NCBI GenBank assembly: GCA_946499615.1
Contig: CAMMST010000006.1
Coordinates: forward strand, 20,153 to 84,152
Length of the DNA stretch: 64,000 nucleotides
Source: Enterococcus_E cecorum_B
GTDB taxonomy: Bacteria; Bacillota; Bacilli; Lactobacillales; Enterococcaceae
Direction of reading: 5' to 3'
Shown here piece after piece: positions 35,859 through 44,940 of this stretch. Numbering within the stretch: the stretch's first letter is position 1; each line of letters opens with the position of its first letter. The notes beneath the pieces are model-generated. The model did not search any database. It was not told the origin of the DNA and saw nothing but the letters and a program-made list of their open reading frames with translations. The position numbers and the translations under genes are program-made.

Positions 35859-36878
35859 ATGCAAGAAAAGATTTTTTTAGGCACATATACTAAAAAGAAA
35901 AGTCAAGGTATCTATACTGTTGAACTAGATACAGACAAGAAAGAGCTAACAAATTTAACTTTATTCACTGAAGAGAGTGGGCCTACATTTGTTGCTTTAA
36001 GTGAAAAAGGAAATTTATATAATGTGACTAGTGTAGATGGCAATGGCGGTATCGCTAGTTATTCAAAAGATGGCAAACTATTGAATACGGTTACTTCTCC
36101 AGGAGCTTCTCCTTGCTATGTAGCGGTGGATGAAGATCGCCAATTAGTCTTTAGCGCAAATTACCATAAAGGTCAAGTTGCTGTTTATAAAATTGAAGCA
36201 GATGGTAGCTTAACGTTAACCGACGAAGTAACCCATACAGATCCGACTGGTAGCCACGAAAACCAAGACAAACCTCATGCGCACTATGCCGATTTAACAC
36301 CTGACCATCGCCTAGTTGCTTGTGATTTAGGAACTGATACTGTTTATACTTATGATTTAAGTGCTGATGGCAAATTAAGTTTAGCGAGCAAATTAAAAGT
36401 AGCCGATAAAACTGGCCCTAGACATCTTACTTTCCATCCAACACTAGATATCGCTTATTTATTTGGTGAATTAAATAGTACCATTAGTGTCTTAGCTTAT
36501 AATCGCGCTGATGGCCATTTTGAAGTATTGGCCACTTACCCAACATTACCTGCTGATTATGAAGGTTTTAACAGTGGTTCTGCTGTTAAAGTAACCAAAG
36601 ATGGCAAATTCTTATATGGTTCTAACCGTGGCGATAACTCAATTGTTGTCTTTGCGATTGCTGAAGATGGACGTAGCTTAACCTTTATTGAACGCGTAGA
36701 TACTTATGGTGACTTCCCTCGCGACTTTTCTTTAAATCCAAGTGAAGAATTTTTAGTTTGTGCACACCAAAATTCTGATAATCTTACTTTATATCAACGT
36801 GATGCCCAAACCGGAAAATTAACCTTACTGCAAAAAGATGTCTTTGCACCAGAAGCAGTTTGTGTCAAATTTGTATAG
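35859..36878 (+). CDS. Lactonase family protein (6-phosphogluconolactonase type)
   Basis: A 339-residue seven-bladed beta-propeller of the YkgB/Pgl lactonase family. It has the N-terminal FLGTYTKKKSQGIYTVELD, the DKPHAHYADLTPD region, GPRHLTFHP and the late YGDFPRDFSLNPSEEFLVCAHQ. It likely hydrolyses 6-phosphogluconolactone in the pentose phosphate route. GGAGG precedes the ATG. Two small genes follow at short spacing and may be co-transcribed. Confidence 0.9.
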   Translation: MQEKIFLGTYTKKKSQGIYTVELDTDKKELTNLTLFTEESGPTFVALSEKGNLYNVTSVDGNGGIASYSKDGKLLNTVTSPGASPCYVAVDEDRQLVFSANYHKGQVAVYKIEADGSLTLTDEVTHTDPTGSHENQDKPHAHYADLTPDHRLVACDLGTDTVYTYDLSADGKLSLASKLKVADKTGPRHLTFHPTLDIAYLFGELNSTISVLAYNRADGHFEVLATYPTLPADYEGFNSGSAVKVTKDGKFLYGSNRGDNSIVVFAIAEDGRSLTFIERVDTYGDFPRDFSLNPSEEFLVCAHQNSDNLTLYQRDAQTGKLTLLQKDVFAPEAVCVKFV

Positions 36879-36893
36879 AGAGGATGAAGCTGA

Positions 36894-37244
36894 ATGTTTT
36901 CAAAAACACCCGTAGAATTATTAGTGAAAGATGCCTCAAATATCTATAATAAATGTCAATCTTTACTAGAACTCGTTCAAAGTCGACGCTATAATGAAAA
37001 TCTCGTTATCTTGACTACTGCTGAAGTCTATGCGATTGCTGAAAAGCTATATCTTCGCTGTGATACCTTTACCGACTTACAAACAGAAGAAATTAGTAAC
37101 TATATCAATGCATTTGATGATTTTTATTTCCAATTGAAGCAAATTCTATTCCATGATAAGGATGATTATGCATTATTAGCCAGTCATCTAGAACGCATGA
37201 ATGTATGCTTTGAAAAACTTTATCAACTATATGATTTATTCTAA
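36894..37244 (+). CDS. Small conserved protein, helical, function unknown
   Basis: A 116-residue protein that I do not recognise with certainty. It is predicted all-helical and soluble, with no signal peptide (FSKTPVELLVKDASNIYNKC, then two further helices with ISNYINAFDDFYFQLKQIL). AGAGGATGAAGC precedes the ATG, 15 bases after the lactonase stop. A relation to the YppE/DUF1798 type is a guess from length and helix pattern. Confidence 0.7.
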   Translation: MFSKTPVELLVKDASNIYNKCQSLLELVQSRRYNENLVILTTAEVYAIAEKLYLRCDTFTDLQTEEISNYINAFDDFYFQLKQILFHDKDDYALLASHLERMNVCFEKLYQLYDLF

Positions 37245-37257
37245 GGTGGAAAAACAG

Positions 37258-37419
37258 ATGACATTACAAGAAGTACTTGATAGATTACGTAAAGACTTAG
37301 ATATGCCTAAATTTTATGCTCCTTTAAAAGACAAAGAGTATACCGAAGAGGAATATCAAAAACTAAAAGCAGATTTACTGGATTATTATCGCGATTACGT
37401 CGATAATTTTGAACATTAA
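37258..37419 (+). CDS. Small acidic protein of unknown function
   Basis: A 53-residue acidic, helical protein (MTLQEVLDRLRKDLDMPKF at the start, EEEYQKLKADLLDYYRDYV near the end). The ATG at 37258 has AAGGTGGA upstream. An ATG 57 bases earlier would run through the previous gene and is rejected. It is the last gene before a strong terminator. I do not recognise a family. Confidence 0.65.
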   Translation: MTLQEVLDRLRKDLDMPKFYAPLKDKEYTEEEYQKLKADLLDYYRDYVDNFEH

Positions 37420-37426
37420 TCCTAGG

Positions 37427-37458
37427 ACCCGCAAGTGACGTCATGCTTGCGGGTTTTC
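37427..37458 (+). terminator. Terminator of the lactonase cluster
   Basis: ACCCGCAAG and CTTGCGGGT form a nine-base stem followed by TTTTC. Confidence 0.9.
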
Positions 37459-37634
37459 TCATTTTAACCATCGTATAAAGCAATTTTTCCAACTATCTAT
37501 TAGCCCCTACCCACAAACACCCCCTATTTTTTCGAACTTTCACATTAAAATTGAATTAAAATTATAATAGAATCATTCATTTTCACAATATTTCATGATA
37601 TATTTCAGTAAATATTAGAAAGGTGGAAACGTTC

Positions 37635-38867
37635 TTGATAGAATTTTTAAAAGATTTATCCTTATTAAAACGTATAGCAATTGGTATTATTCTTGGTATT
37701 ATTTGTGGCATCTTCTTGCCTCATTGGACCTTTATCAACATTTTCGGGAGCCTATTTGTCGATGCATTGAAAGCCATCGCCCCTATTTTGGTATTTGTAC
37801 TGATTTTGGCCTCCATCTCCCAACATAACAGTGACAATAAAAGCTATCTCAAACCCGTTATTACACTCTATCTAACAGCAACCCTTTTCGCTTCAGTTGT
37901 GGCAGTATTTGCAAGCTTTTTATTTCCAGTTAAAATCGCATTACAACAGGCAAGCACACAACAAGCTGCCCCACAGTCGATTAATGAAGTGTTAAATACG
38001 ATTCTGACCAATATCGTTCAAAATCCTCTTCAAGCCATGATTGAAGGAAATTATTTAGCCGTTCTCTTTTGGTCTGCATTAATCGGGTTTGCTTTAAGAT
38101 TAGCAAGTCCCGCTGTAAAAAAAGCTACCCAAGAAATTGCCCAAGCGATTACCTTAGTGGTCCAATTAATTATCGCCTTTGCCCCACTAGGAATATTCGG
38201 CTTAGTGTTTCAATCAGTCGCAACCACTGGACTAAAAGGACTCTTACAATATGGCCAATTATTATTATTACTCGTTGGTTCTATGTTCTTTGTGGCTTTA
38301 GTTGTCTATCCAATTATGGTCTTTTTCCTAATCAGAGAAAATCCTTATCCATTAGTTTTCTACTGCTTAAAAAATAGTGCAATTCCAGCCTTCTTTACCC
38401 GCAGTTCAGCAGCTAATATTCCGATTAACATGTTGCTTGCCAAAAACATGGGACTTACTGAATCAGCCTACTCTATTTCCTTACCACTAGGCGCTACGAT
38501 TAATATGGGGGGAGCAGCTATTACGATTTCAACCATGACCCTCGCTGCAGTCCACACATTAGATATGCAAGTTTCTCCTGTATTAACCTTAATATTGTGT
38601 ATTCTTTCTGCTTTAAGTGCCTGTGGTGCCAGTGGGATTGCTGGCGGATCATTATTATTGATTCCTTTAGCATGTAGTTTATTTGGTATTTCCAATGACA
38701 TTGCCATTCAAGTCGTTGGGGTTGGTTTTATTATCGGCGTTGTACAAGATGCAATTGAAACAGCTGTTAATTCCTCTAGTGACATTCTCTTTACTGCCGC
38801 TGCCGAATTTAGAGATTTACGAATCAACAACCAAGAAATTCACTTAAAGGAAAGATTAAGCAAATAA
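37635..38867 (+). CDS. sstT: Serine/threonine:sodium symporter
   Basis: A dicarboxylate/amino acid:cation symporter family protein of 410 residues, closest in layout to SstT. It has eight membrane helices and two re-entrant loops; the conserved AFFTRSSAANIPIN loop and the NMGGAAITI motif that binds sodium are present. No ATG is near the start. TTG at 37635 is eight bases after AAAGGTGG and is preferred over the GTG at 37623, which lies inside that site. It is monocistronic, between terminators. Confidence 0.92.
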   Translation: MIEFLKDLSLLKRIAIGIILGIICGIFLPHWTFINIFGSLFVDALKAIAPILVFVLILASISQHNSDNKSYLKPVITLYLTATLFASVVAVFASFLFPVKIALQQASTQQAAPQSINEVLNTILTNIVQNPLQAMIEGNYLAVLFWSALIGFALRLASPAVKKATQEIAQAITLVVQLIIAFAPLGIFGLVFQSVATTGLKGLLQYGQLLLLLVGSMFFVALVVYPIMVFFLIRENPYPLVFYCLKNSAIPAFFTRSSAANIPINMLLAKNMGLTESAYSISLPLGATINMGGAAITISTMTLAAVHTLDMQVSPVLTLILCILSALSACGASGIAGGSLLLIPLACSLFGISNDIAIQVVGVGFIIGVVQDAIETAVNSSSDILFTAAAEFRDLRINNQEIHLKERLSK

Positions 38868-38872
38868 TTCTT

Positions 38873-38916
38873 AAAAAGCCCATCTGATTGCGACGTCTCG
38901 CATCAGATGGGCTTTT
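38873..38916. terminator. Terminator of sstT
   Basis: AAAAAGCCCATCTGAT and ATCAGATGGGCTTTTT form a perfect stem that can act on both strands. Confidence 0.9.
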
Positions 38917-38924
38917 TGGGTATA

Positions 38925-38955
38925 AAAAAACCACTAGGTTGGTTAGGCCTAGCGG
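38925..38955 (-). terminator. Terminator downstream of the 39.1-39.5 kb gene
   Basis: CCGCTAGG pairs with CCTAGTGG on the minus strand and is followed by T7. It lies about 155 bases after the stop codon of that gene. Confidence 0.7.
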
Positions 38956-38987
38956 AAAAAGGAGTAATTACTCAACTAAGGAGTAAA

Positions 38988-39035
38988 ATGAAAAATAAAA
39001 AGGTTATTGTTGGTTATGTAATTATTATATACTAG
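38988..39035 (+). CDS. Possible 15-residue hydrophobic peptide
   Basis: An ATG after AAGGAGTAAA opens a frame that encodes MKNKKVIVGYVIIIY and then stops. The ribosome site is good, but the plus-strand gap is only about 240 bases and no promoter is obvious. It could be chance. Confidence 0.25.
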   Translation: MKNKKVIVGYVIIIY

Positions 39036-39109
39036 GTAAACCAATTTATCCTAAAAACTGACTAATATTTAGATTAGATTTTTCTCCTTTTTTGTAAGTG
39101 CTTTTATCA

Positions 39110-39538
39110 TTAACGTTTCATCAAAAGCATAGTCATTCGTTGAATCGCAAAAGCAATCGTATCTGTCGCTTCATCTTGGTGCTGCTCGGCTTGGTTAAAG
39201 GCGTCCACATCTACCTCACCTTCAAGGCTAGCAATCATATCTAGGCAACCTTGAACATATTTTTGATAAGCAGCTACTAACTTTTTATGCAAACCAATTA
39301 CTCTTGCGGGTGCTTTTAAGCCTTGTAATTTGGCTAAGTATGCTTTATATGTTTGGGTTCCTTCATTAAAAGTAGCTAGAATCTCCGCTAATTGTTCAGA
39401 AGATAGCTCAGCAAGTTGCTTGTCTTCTATTGCTTTTTTCACTTCTTCAAATTTGGGATTCATCTTTTCCCCAACGGCTTCTGTATCTTGAATAATTTGA
39501 TTAATCATTTGAATATAATATCCTAAATCGACACGCAT
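39110..39538 (-). CDS. Helical protein of unknown function
   Basis: A 142-residue soluble helical protein with repeated long helices (YYIQMINQIIQDTEAVGEKM, LAEILATFNEGTQTYKAYLAKL). The ATG at 39538 lies ten bases after AAAGGAGAG; an upstream ATG lacks a ribosome site. I do not recognise a family. It has its own terminator, so it appears to be transcribed alone. Confidence 0.7.
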   Translation of the reverse strand: MRVDLGYYIQMINQIIQDTEAVGEKMNPKFEEVKKAIEDKQLAELSSEQLAEILATFNEGTQTYKAYLAKLQGLKAPARVIGLHKKLVAAYQKYVQGCLDMIASLEGEVDVDAFNQAEQHQDEATDTIAFAIQRMTMLLMKR

Positions 39539-39592
39539 AGATAAATTCTCTCCTTTTCGTAATGAGTCTATTTTAGCATATTTTTGAGATAA

Positions 39593-39632
39593 AAAAAACG
39601 CCACTAGCTAGATATCCTAACTAGTAGCGCAA
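39593..39632 (-). terminator. Terminator of the P-type ATPase
   Basis: CGCTACTAG pairs with CTAGTGGCG on the minus strand, followed by T8, a few bases after the ATPase stop. Confidence 0.85.
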
Positions 39633-39640
39633 TTGTTTGA

Positions 39641-42349
39641 TTAGTCTTTACCCATTGCACGTTGAATGGCTTTGACAATTTCAACAACTGGGATAATCGC
39701 AAATGAAGTACCTAGAACAATTCCCCATTGATATAAATCAAGGTGAGAAACTCTAAAGATATCATTTAATCCTGGTATAACAATAATGACCATCATTAAA
39801 GCAAATGATAATAGTATCGCCCAGTTGAAGACGCGGTTTTTGAAGGCACCCACTTTAAATAGTGATTGATGGACTGATTTCACGTTAAATGCGTGGAATA
39901 GTTGCATTAATCCTAATGTTGCAAAGGCCATGGTTAACGCATCGGCATGTTGTAATTGACTTAAAGCCGCCGCAGACATACCTGGTGTGTTCGCTGCAGT
40001 GTGATCTGGCCATTGAATTGCTGCCCAGTATACGAATAATACAGAAGCCGCTTCTAAAATACCTTGGTAAATGATACTACTCAAGACCCCACCAGAGAAG
40101 AAGTTTGAATTCTTACCACGTGGTTTGTGTTGCATCAAGCCTTTTTCAGCTGGTTCCATACCTAAAGCAATGGCTGGGAATGTATCAGTTACTAAGTTAA
40201 TCCATAATAGGTGAATTGGTAATAACGTATCCCATCCCCAAAGTGTCGCTAAGAATAAGGTTAAAACTTCCCCTAAGTTCGCAGCCAATAGATATTGAAT
40301 GGCTTTTTGAATGTTAGAGAATACTTTACGTCCTTCTTCAACAGCCACAACAATTGTCGCAAAGTTATCATCAGCAAGGACCATATCAGAAGCCCCTTTA
40401 GAAACTTCCGTACCAGTAATCCCCATACCAACACCGATATCCGCTTGTTTTAAGGCAGGGGCATCGTTTACCCCATCACCGGTCATCGCTACGACTTTAC
40501 CCGCTTTTTGCCATGCTTTCACGATACGTACTTTATGTTCAGGAGATACACGTGCATACACTGAATATTGGGTTACTTTTTGCGCAAATTCTTCATCAGA
40601 CATTTGGTTTAATTCAGCCCCAGTTAATACCGCAGCATCATCTTTTTCTTTAATAATACCAAGACGAGCGGCAATTGCTTCAGCTGTATCACGGTGGTCA
40701 CCAGTAATCATAATTGGACGAATACCTGCTTCTTTGGCCACTTTAACAGCATGAGCAGCTTCAGCACGTTCTGGGTCAATCATACCTACTAAACCAGCGA
40801 ATACTAAGTCATTTTCAAGTGTTTCGCTGACTAATTCTGGCATTTCATCTACAATCTTATAAGCCATTGCCAAGACACGTAAAGCTTGTTGGGCCATGTC
40901 TTTATTATTGGCTAAAATATTGTCTTTATCTGCTTGTTGTAATGGACGTACTTGACCATCCATTAAAATTTGTGTTGTACGAGTTAATAAGACATCCGGC
41001 GCACCTTTGACAGCAACTAAATATTTGCCATCTGCTAATTGGTGAACAGTAGACATCAATTTACGATCAGAGTCAAATGGTAGATCAGCCACACGAGGTT
41101 CAACCACTAATGCAGCCTTCACGTCAAAGCCTTGATCTAAACCAAATTGAATTAAGGCAGTTTCTGTTGGATCCCCGATTAAAGTGCCTTCTTGAGAAAA
41201 TTTAGTGTCATTGGCAAAGTTCATTACTTTAATCGCCATATGATCATTGGCAAATTCATCATGCACTGCAAATTGTTGATTATCCACATATAATTTTTCA
41301 ACTGTCATTTGGTTAAGAGTTAGTGTACCTGTCTTATCAGAAGCGATAATATCAGTAGCCCCTAATGTTTCTACGGCAGGTAATTTACGAATCATAGAGT
41401 TACGTTTGGCCATGACTTGTGTACCAAGCGCTAGGATAATCGTAACAATGGCAGGTAAACCTTCAGGAATCGCTGCAACGGCAAGTGAGATAGAAGTTAA
41501 TAACATATCTGCCCATGAAGTATTATTGAAGAAAATACCAACAAAGAACATAATTACCGCAATCACGACAATCGCAGCTGTTAAGAACTTACCTAATTCG
41601 TTTAAGTTACGTTTTAATGGTGTTTCTGTTTCATCGGCTTGGGCTAACATTCCGGCAATCTTACCAACTTCGGTATCCATACCAGTGTTAACGACAATCC
41701 CTTTACCACGACCATAAGTGACATTACTATTTGAATAAGCCATATTCACACGGTCACCAATACCCACTTCAGCATCTTCTAAAACGATTAATTCTTTTTC
41801 AACTGGCACTGATTCACCGGTTAAAGCTGCTTCTTCAATCTTCAATGAACTTACTTCAACCAAGCGCATATCTGCAGGAACAATATCCCCTGCTTCTAGT
41901 AATACTAGGTCACCTGGTACTAATTCATCACTTTTGACTGTCATCGGATGACCATCACGAACGATATTCGCATTTGGTGTAGACATTTGTTTTAAAGCTT
42001 CAATGGCTTGTTCGGCTTTGGCTTCTTGTACTACACCCATGATGGCATTAATGATAACCACCGCTAAGATAATTAATGAGTCCACTACTTCATGTGAAAC
42101 AACGGCAGAAATAATCGCAGCTACTAATAAAACAGCAATCATCAAGTCTTTAAATTGCTCGATGAATTTTTGTAGCATACTTTTTTTCTTACCTTCTTCT
42201 AGTTCATTAGGGCCAAATTTTGCTAAACGCGCCTTTGCCTCACTAGAAGTTAAGCCATCAAGAGTCGTATCTAACGCTTGTGTGACCTCATCGACACTTT
42301 TTGCATAAAAAGCTTCATGCAATTGTGCTTGTTTTTGTTGTTCTGACAT
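39641..42349 (-). CDS. P-type cation ATPase (Ca2+/Mn2+ type, PacL/PMR1-like)
   Basis: A type IIA P-type ATPase of 902 residues. It has the actuator TGES motif (EAALTGESVPVEK), PEGLPA in helix 4, the phosphorylation site SDKTGTLT, the hinge TGDGVNDAPALK and helix 6 LVTDTFPAIALG, the pattern of Ca2+/Mn2+ pumps. The ATG at 42349 follows AAGGAGG. Its leader carries a probable yybP-ykoY Mn2+ riboswitch with a terminator, so manganese export is the likely role; related pumps in Lactococcus and Streptococcus are controlled in this way. Confidence 0.93.
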   Translation of the reverse strand: MSEQQKQAQLHEAFYAKSVDEVTQALDTTLDGLTSSEAKARLAKFGPNELEEGKKKSMLQKFIEQFKDLMIAVLLVAAIISAVVSHEVVDSLIILAVVIINAIMGVVQEAKAEQAIEALKQMSTPNANIVRDGHPMTVKSDELVPGDLVLLEAGDIVPADMRLVEVSSLKIEEAALTGESVPVEKELIVLEDAEVGIGDRVNMAYSNSNVTYGRGKGIVVNTGMDTEVGKIAGMLAQADETETPLKRNLNELGKFLTAAIVVIAVIMFFVGIFFNNTSWADMLLTSISLAVAAIPEGLPAIVTIILALGTQVMAKRNSMIRKLPAVETLGATDIIASDKTGTLTLNQMTVEKLYVDNQQFAVHDEFANDHMAIKVMNFANDTKFSQEGTLIGDPTETALIQFGLDQGFDVKAALVVEPRVADLPFDSDRKLMSTVHQLADGKYLVAVKGAPDVLLTRTTQILMDGQVRPLQQADKDNILANNKDMAQQALRVLAMAYKIVDEMPELVSETLENDLVFAGLVGMIDPERAEAAHAVKVAKEAGIRPIMITGDHRDTAEAIAARLGIIKEKDDAAVLTGAELNQMSDEEFAQKVTQYSVYARVSPEHKVRIVKAWQKAGKVVAMTGDGVNDAPALKQADIGVGMGITGTEVSKGASDMVLADDNFATIVVAVEEGRKVFSNIQKAIQYLLAANLGEVLTLFLATLWGWDTLLPIHLLWINLVTDTFPAIALGMEPAEKGLMQHKPRGKNSNFFSGGVLSSIIYQGILEAASVLFVYWAAIQWPDHTAANTPGMSAAALSQLQHADALTMAFATLGLMQLFHAFNVKSVHQSLFKVGAFKNRVFNWAILLSFALMMVIIVIPGLNDIFRVSHLDLYQWGIVLGTSFAIIPVVEIVKAIQRAMGKD

Positions 42350-42420
42350 ATGTTCCTCCTTCAAAATTCTCGCTAACCAATTACTTGAACTGGTTGCTAA
42401 ATTCCACAAGTCTATTTCTT

Positions 42421-42466
42421 GCTAAAAAAAATAGACCTGTGTATGCAAAAAATACATACATAAGTC
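42421..42466 (-). terminator. Intrinsic terminator of the riboswitch leader
   Basis: AGACTTATGTATG pairs with CATACACAGGTCT on the minus strand, followed by T8, about 75 bases before the ATPase start. The 5' arm overlaps the 3' end of the aptamer, so folding is mutually exclusive. Confidence 0.8.
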
Positions 42467-42556
42467 TCACTAATTAAGGCAACACCAGAAATTTCTTTCT
42501 TGCTGGTGATGTTGCCACAGTATTCCTACTGCCAGTTACTCCCTCATGAATTATTA
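42464..42556 (-). promoter_or_regulatory. Probable yybP-ykoY (Mn2+) riboswitch
   Basis: The leader begins CATGAGGGAGTAACTGGC, has GTGGCAACATCACCAGC and a complementary GGTGTTGCC arm, and ends GTGAGACTTATG. The GGGAGTA loop, the internal GGCAAC/GTTGCC stem and the GTGAGAC closing segment are the conserved parts of the yybP-ykoY class. With Mn2+ the aptamer would prevent formation of the downstream terminator and turn on the ATPase. Confidence 0.8.
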
Positions 42557-42563
42557 CATTGTC

Positions 42564-42592
42564 ATTATACTAAACAATTGCCAGCCTGACAA
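42564..42592 (-). promoter_or_regulatory. Promoter of the P-type ATPase leader
   Basis: TTGTCA and TATAAT are 17 bases apart on the minus strand; transcription would start just before the aptamer. Confidence 0.8.
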
Positions 42593-42635
42593 CAACCAAC
42601 ATCCACAGAAAACGTTAACAAATGAAACAAAAAAT

Positions 42636-42674
42636 AAGGTTGTAAATCGACTTGGTTAGCTACGAGCGGATAAG
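42636..42674 (+). repeat. Partial hairpin-repeat copy near metG
   Basis: AAGGTTGTAAATCGACTTGGTTAGCTACGAGCGG closely resembles the first arm of the repeat family described at 14226-14540 but lies on the opposite strand. It sits between the metG terminator and the ATPase promoter. Confidence 0.6.
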
Positions 42675-42700
42675 ATTATCTTAAATGAGTTATCAATGCA

Positions 42701-42741
42701 AAAAAACTAGCCACTCATAATGAATGACTAGTCAAAAATCT
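42701..42741 (-). terminator. Terminator of metG
   Basis: ACTAGTCATTCA pairs with TGAGTGGCTAGT on the minus strand, followed by T7, directly after the metG stop. Confidence 0.88.
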
Positions 42742-42755
42742 AAATGGATAAAGAA

Positions 42756-44765
42756 TTAAGCGATAATCGAACCATTTGGCATGTTTTCAGGAGCTTCTAC
42801 AATTTGTAGGCGTCCTTGACTATCTTCAGCAGATAAAATCATCCCTTGGCTGATTTCACCACGCATTTTACGTGGTTTAAGATTTGCGACAATCACAACT
42901 TTTTTACCGATTAATGCAGCTGGATCTGGATAGAAGGCTGCGATACCTGAAAGAATTTGACGGTCTTGCTTATCCCCTGCATCTAAGCGGAATTGCAATA
43001 ACTTGTCAGCATCTTTCACACGTTGACAATCGATAACTTCAGCGACTTTTAATTCTACTTTATCGAAATCATCATATTTAATTTGCTTTTCTTTGACACT
43101 TACTAATTCTGTTTCTTCAGGGTTCCAATTGACTTTTTCTTCAACACTTGGCACACCTTGAGCCATCTTTTCTTGAATATAAGCAACTTCTTGTTCTACA
43201 TCAAGACGTGGGAAGATTGGCACACCTTTTTCGACCACTTTTGTATCTTTAGGGAACTCACCAAAACGTAAATCAGTCAATTCTTTACTTGCATTACTAA
43301 TACCAAGTTGTTCAAAGATTTGATTTGGTACATTGGTCATCACTGGTTGTAAAAGAATAGCGACAATACGTAATACTTCGGCTAAGTGAATCATAACAGA
43401 ATCTAATTCAGCTTTACGTTCAGGATCTTTTGCTAAAATCCATGGCTGAGTTTCATCGATATATTTATTTGCACGAGAAATCAAATTCCACACTTCGCCT
43501 AAAGCAAAGTTAAATTCCATATTGTCCATCGCTTCATGATATTTACTGATGACATTAGCCGCAGTTGTAGAAAGATCCGCATCAAAGTCAGTCACACGAG
43601 ATTTATATTCTGGAACAAAACCACCGCAATATTTATTAATCATCGCAACTGTACGGTTTAATAAGTTACCTAGGTCATTGGCTAAATCATAGTTCACACG
43701 CGAAACGAAATCTTCTGGAGTAAAGACGCCATCAGAGCCAAATGGTACCGCACGTAATAAGTAGTAACGTAAAGCATCTAAACCATAACGTTCCACTAAC
43801 ATTTCGGGATAAACGACATTCCCTTTAGATTTACTCATCTTGCCGTCTTTCATTAATAACCAACCATGACCAAAAACTTTCTTAGGTAATGGTAAATCAA
43901 GCGCCATTAACATGATTGGCCAATAAATGGTATGGAAACGCACAATTTCTTTACCAACCATATGAACATCAGCTGGCCAGAATTTTTCAAATAAACTTTC
44001 ATCATCGCTACCATAACCAAGTGCTGTGATATAGTTTGATAACGCGTCAATCCACACATAAACCACGTGTTCAGGATTCGCATCAATTGGAATTCCCCAT
44101 TTGAAAGTCGTACGAGATACCGCTAAATCTTCCAGTCCTGGTTTGATAAAGTTATTGATCATTTCATTTTTACGAGACTCTGGTTGAATAAATTCTGGAT
44201 GTTCTTCATAATACGCTAATAAACGATCAGCGTAGTTACTCATTCTAAAGAAATAAGACTCTTCTTTCACTAATTCAACTTCATGACCACTTGGCGCTTT
44301 ACCACCAATCATGTTGCCTTCTTCATCACGATAGACTTCAGCTAATTGTGTTTCTGTAAAGAATTCTTCATCAGATACAGAATACCAGCCTTCATATTCA
44401 CCTAAGTAAATATCTCCTTGATCAAGTAAACGTTGGAAAATCTTGCGGACTGCTTTTTCATGATAGTCATCAGTGGTACGAATAAATTTATCGTAGCTAA
44501 TATCTAAGGTTTTCCATAATTTTTTAATATCCGCAGCCATTTTATCCACATATGCTTGTGGTTCTAATCCTAATTCAGCTGCTTTCTTTTCAATTTTTTG
44601 ACCATGTTCATCCACACCAGTAAGATAAAACACATCAAAATCCATTAATCGTTTATAACGGGCCAATGCATCACAAGCAATGGTCGTATAAGAATTGCCA
44701 ATATGTAACTTGCCACTTGGATAGTAAATCGGAGTGGTAATATAATAAGTTGGTTTTTCAGACAT
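42756..44765 (-). CDS. metG: Methionyl-tRNA synthetase
   Basis: A class I synthetase of 669 residues. It has PSGKLHIGNSYT (HIGH-type motif), KMSKSKGN, the anticodon-binding helical domain and a C-terminal EMAP-II-like tRNA-binding domain (DKVELKVAEVIDCQRVKDADKLL). GGAGG lies before the ATG. There is no T-box leader; a simple promoter lies about 45 bases upstream. Confidence 0.97.
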   Translation of the reverse strand: MSEKPTYYITTPIYYPSGKLHIGNSYTTIACDALARYKRLMDFDVFYLTGVDEHGQKIEKKAAELGLEPQAYVDKMAADIKKLWKTLDISYDKFIRTTDDYHEKAVRKIFQRLLDQGDIYLGEYEGWYSVSDEEFFTETQLAEVYRDEEGNMIGGKAPSGHEVELVKEESYFFRMSNYADRLLAYYEEHPEFIQPESRKNEMINNFIKPGLEDLAVSRTTFKWGIPIDANPEHVVYVWIDALSNYITALGYGSDDESLFEKFWPADVHMVGKEIVRFHTIYWPIMLMALDLPLPKKVFGHGWLLMKDGKMSKSKGNVVYPEMLVERYGLDALRYYLLRAVPFGSDGVFTPEDFVSRVNYDLANDLGNLLNRTVAMINKYCGGFVPEYKSRVTDFDADLSTTAANVISKYHEAMDNMEFNFALGEVWNLISRANKYIDETQPWILAKDPERKAELDSVMIHLAEVLRIVAILLQPVMTNVPNQIFEQLGISNASKELTDLRFGEFPKDTKVVEKGVPIFPRLDVEQEVAYIQEKMAQGVPSVEEKVNWNPEETELVSVKEKQIKYDDFDKVELKVAEVIDCQRVKDADKLLQFRLDAGDKQDRQILSGIAAFYPDPAALIGKKVVIVANLKPRKMRGEISQGMILSAEDSQGRLQIVEAPENMPNGSIIA

Positions 44766-44808
44766 CTTTCAATTTTTCCTCCAATCAATAAACGACTTAT
44801 ACCAAATT

Positions 44809-44837
44809 ATTGTAGCATTAGATGAAATGATTATCAA
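44809..44837 (-). promoter_or_regulatory. metG promoter
   Basis: TTGATA and TACAAT are 17 bases apart on the minus strand. Confidence 0.7.
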
Positions 44838-44899
44838 TTGAAAAATAAGGTTGTTAGAAGGGGCATTCAATAAAATAAAGGTACAAATTACTTAAAATG

Positions 44900-44908
44900 T
44901 GATATAAT
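44900..44908 (+). promoter_or_regulatory. Extended -10 promoter of the small membrane gene
   Basis: TGATATAAT lies about 33 bases before the start at 44941; no clear -35 is visible. Confidence 0.5.
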
Positions 44909-44940
44909 GAAAGTTACCAAGAAAATTGTGAGGATTATTT

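Noticed and set aside
37201..37257. Longer start for the small acidic protein
   Set aside because: The extension would overlap the preceding gene, and AAGGTGGA points to the ATG at 37258.
40311..42308. Several open frames of 60-147 codons on the plus strand inside the P-type ATPase gene
   Set aside because: They are antisense to a well conserved gene, have no ribosome sites and no recognisable domains.
44766..44940. T-box or SAM riboswitch upstream of metG
   Set aside because: The leader is only about 40 bases after a good promoter, with no conserved T-box sequence and no terminator.
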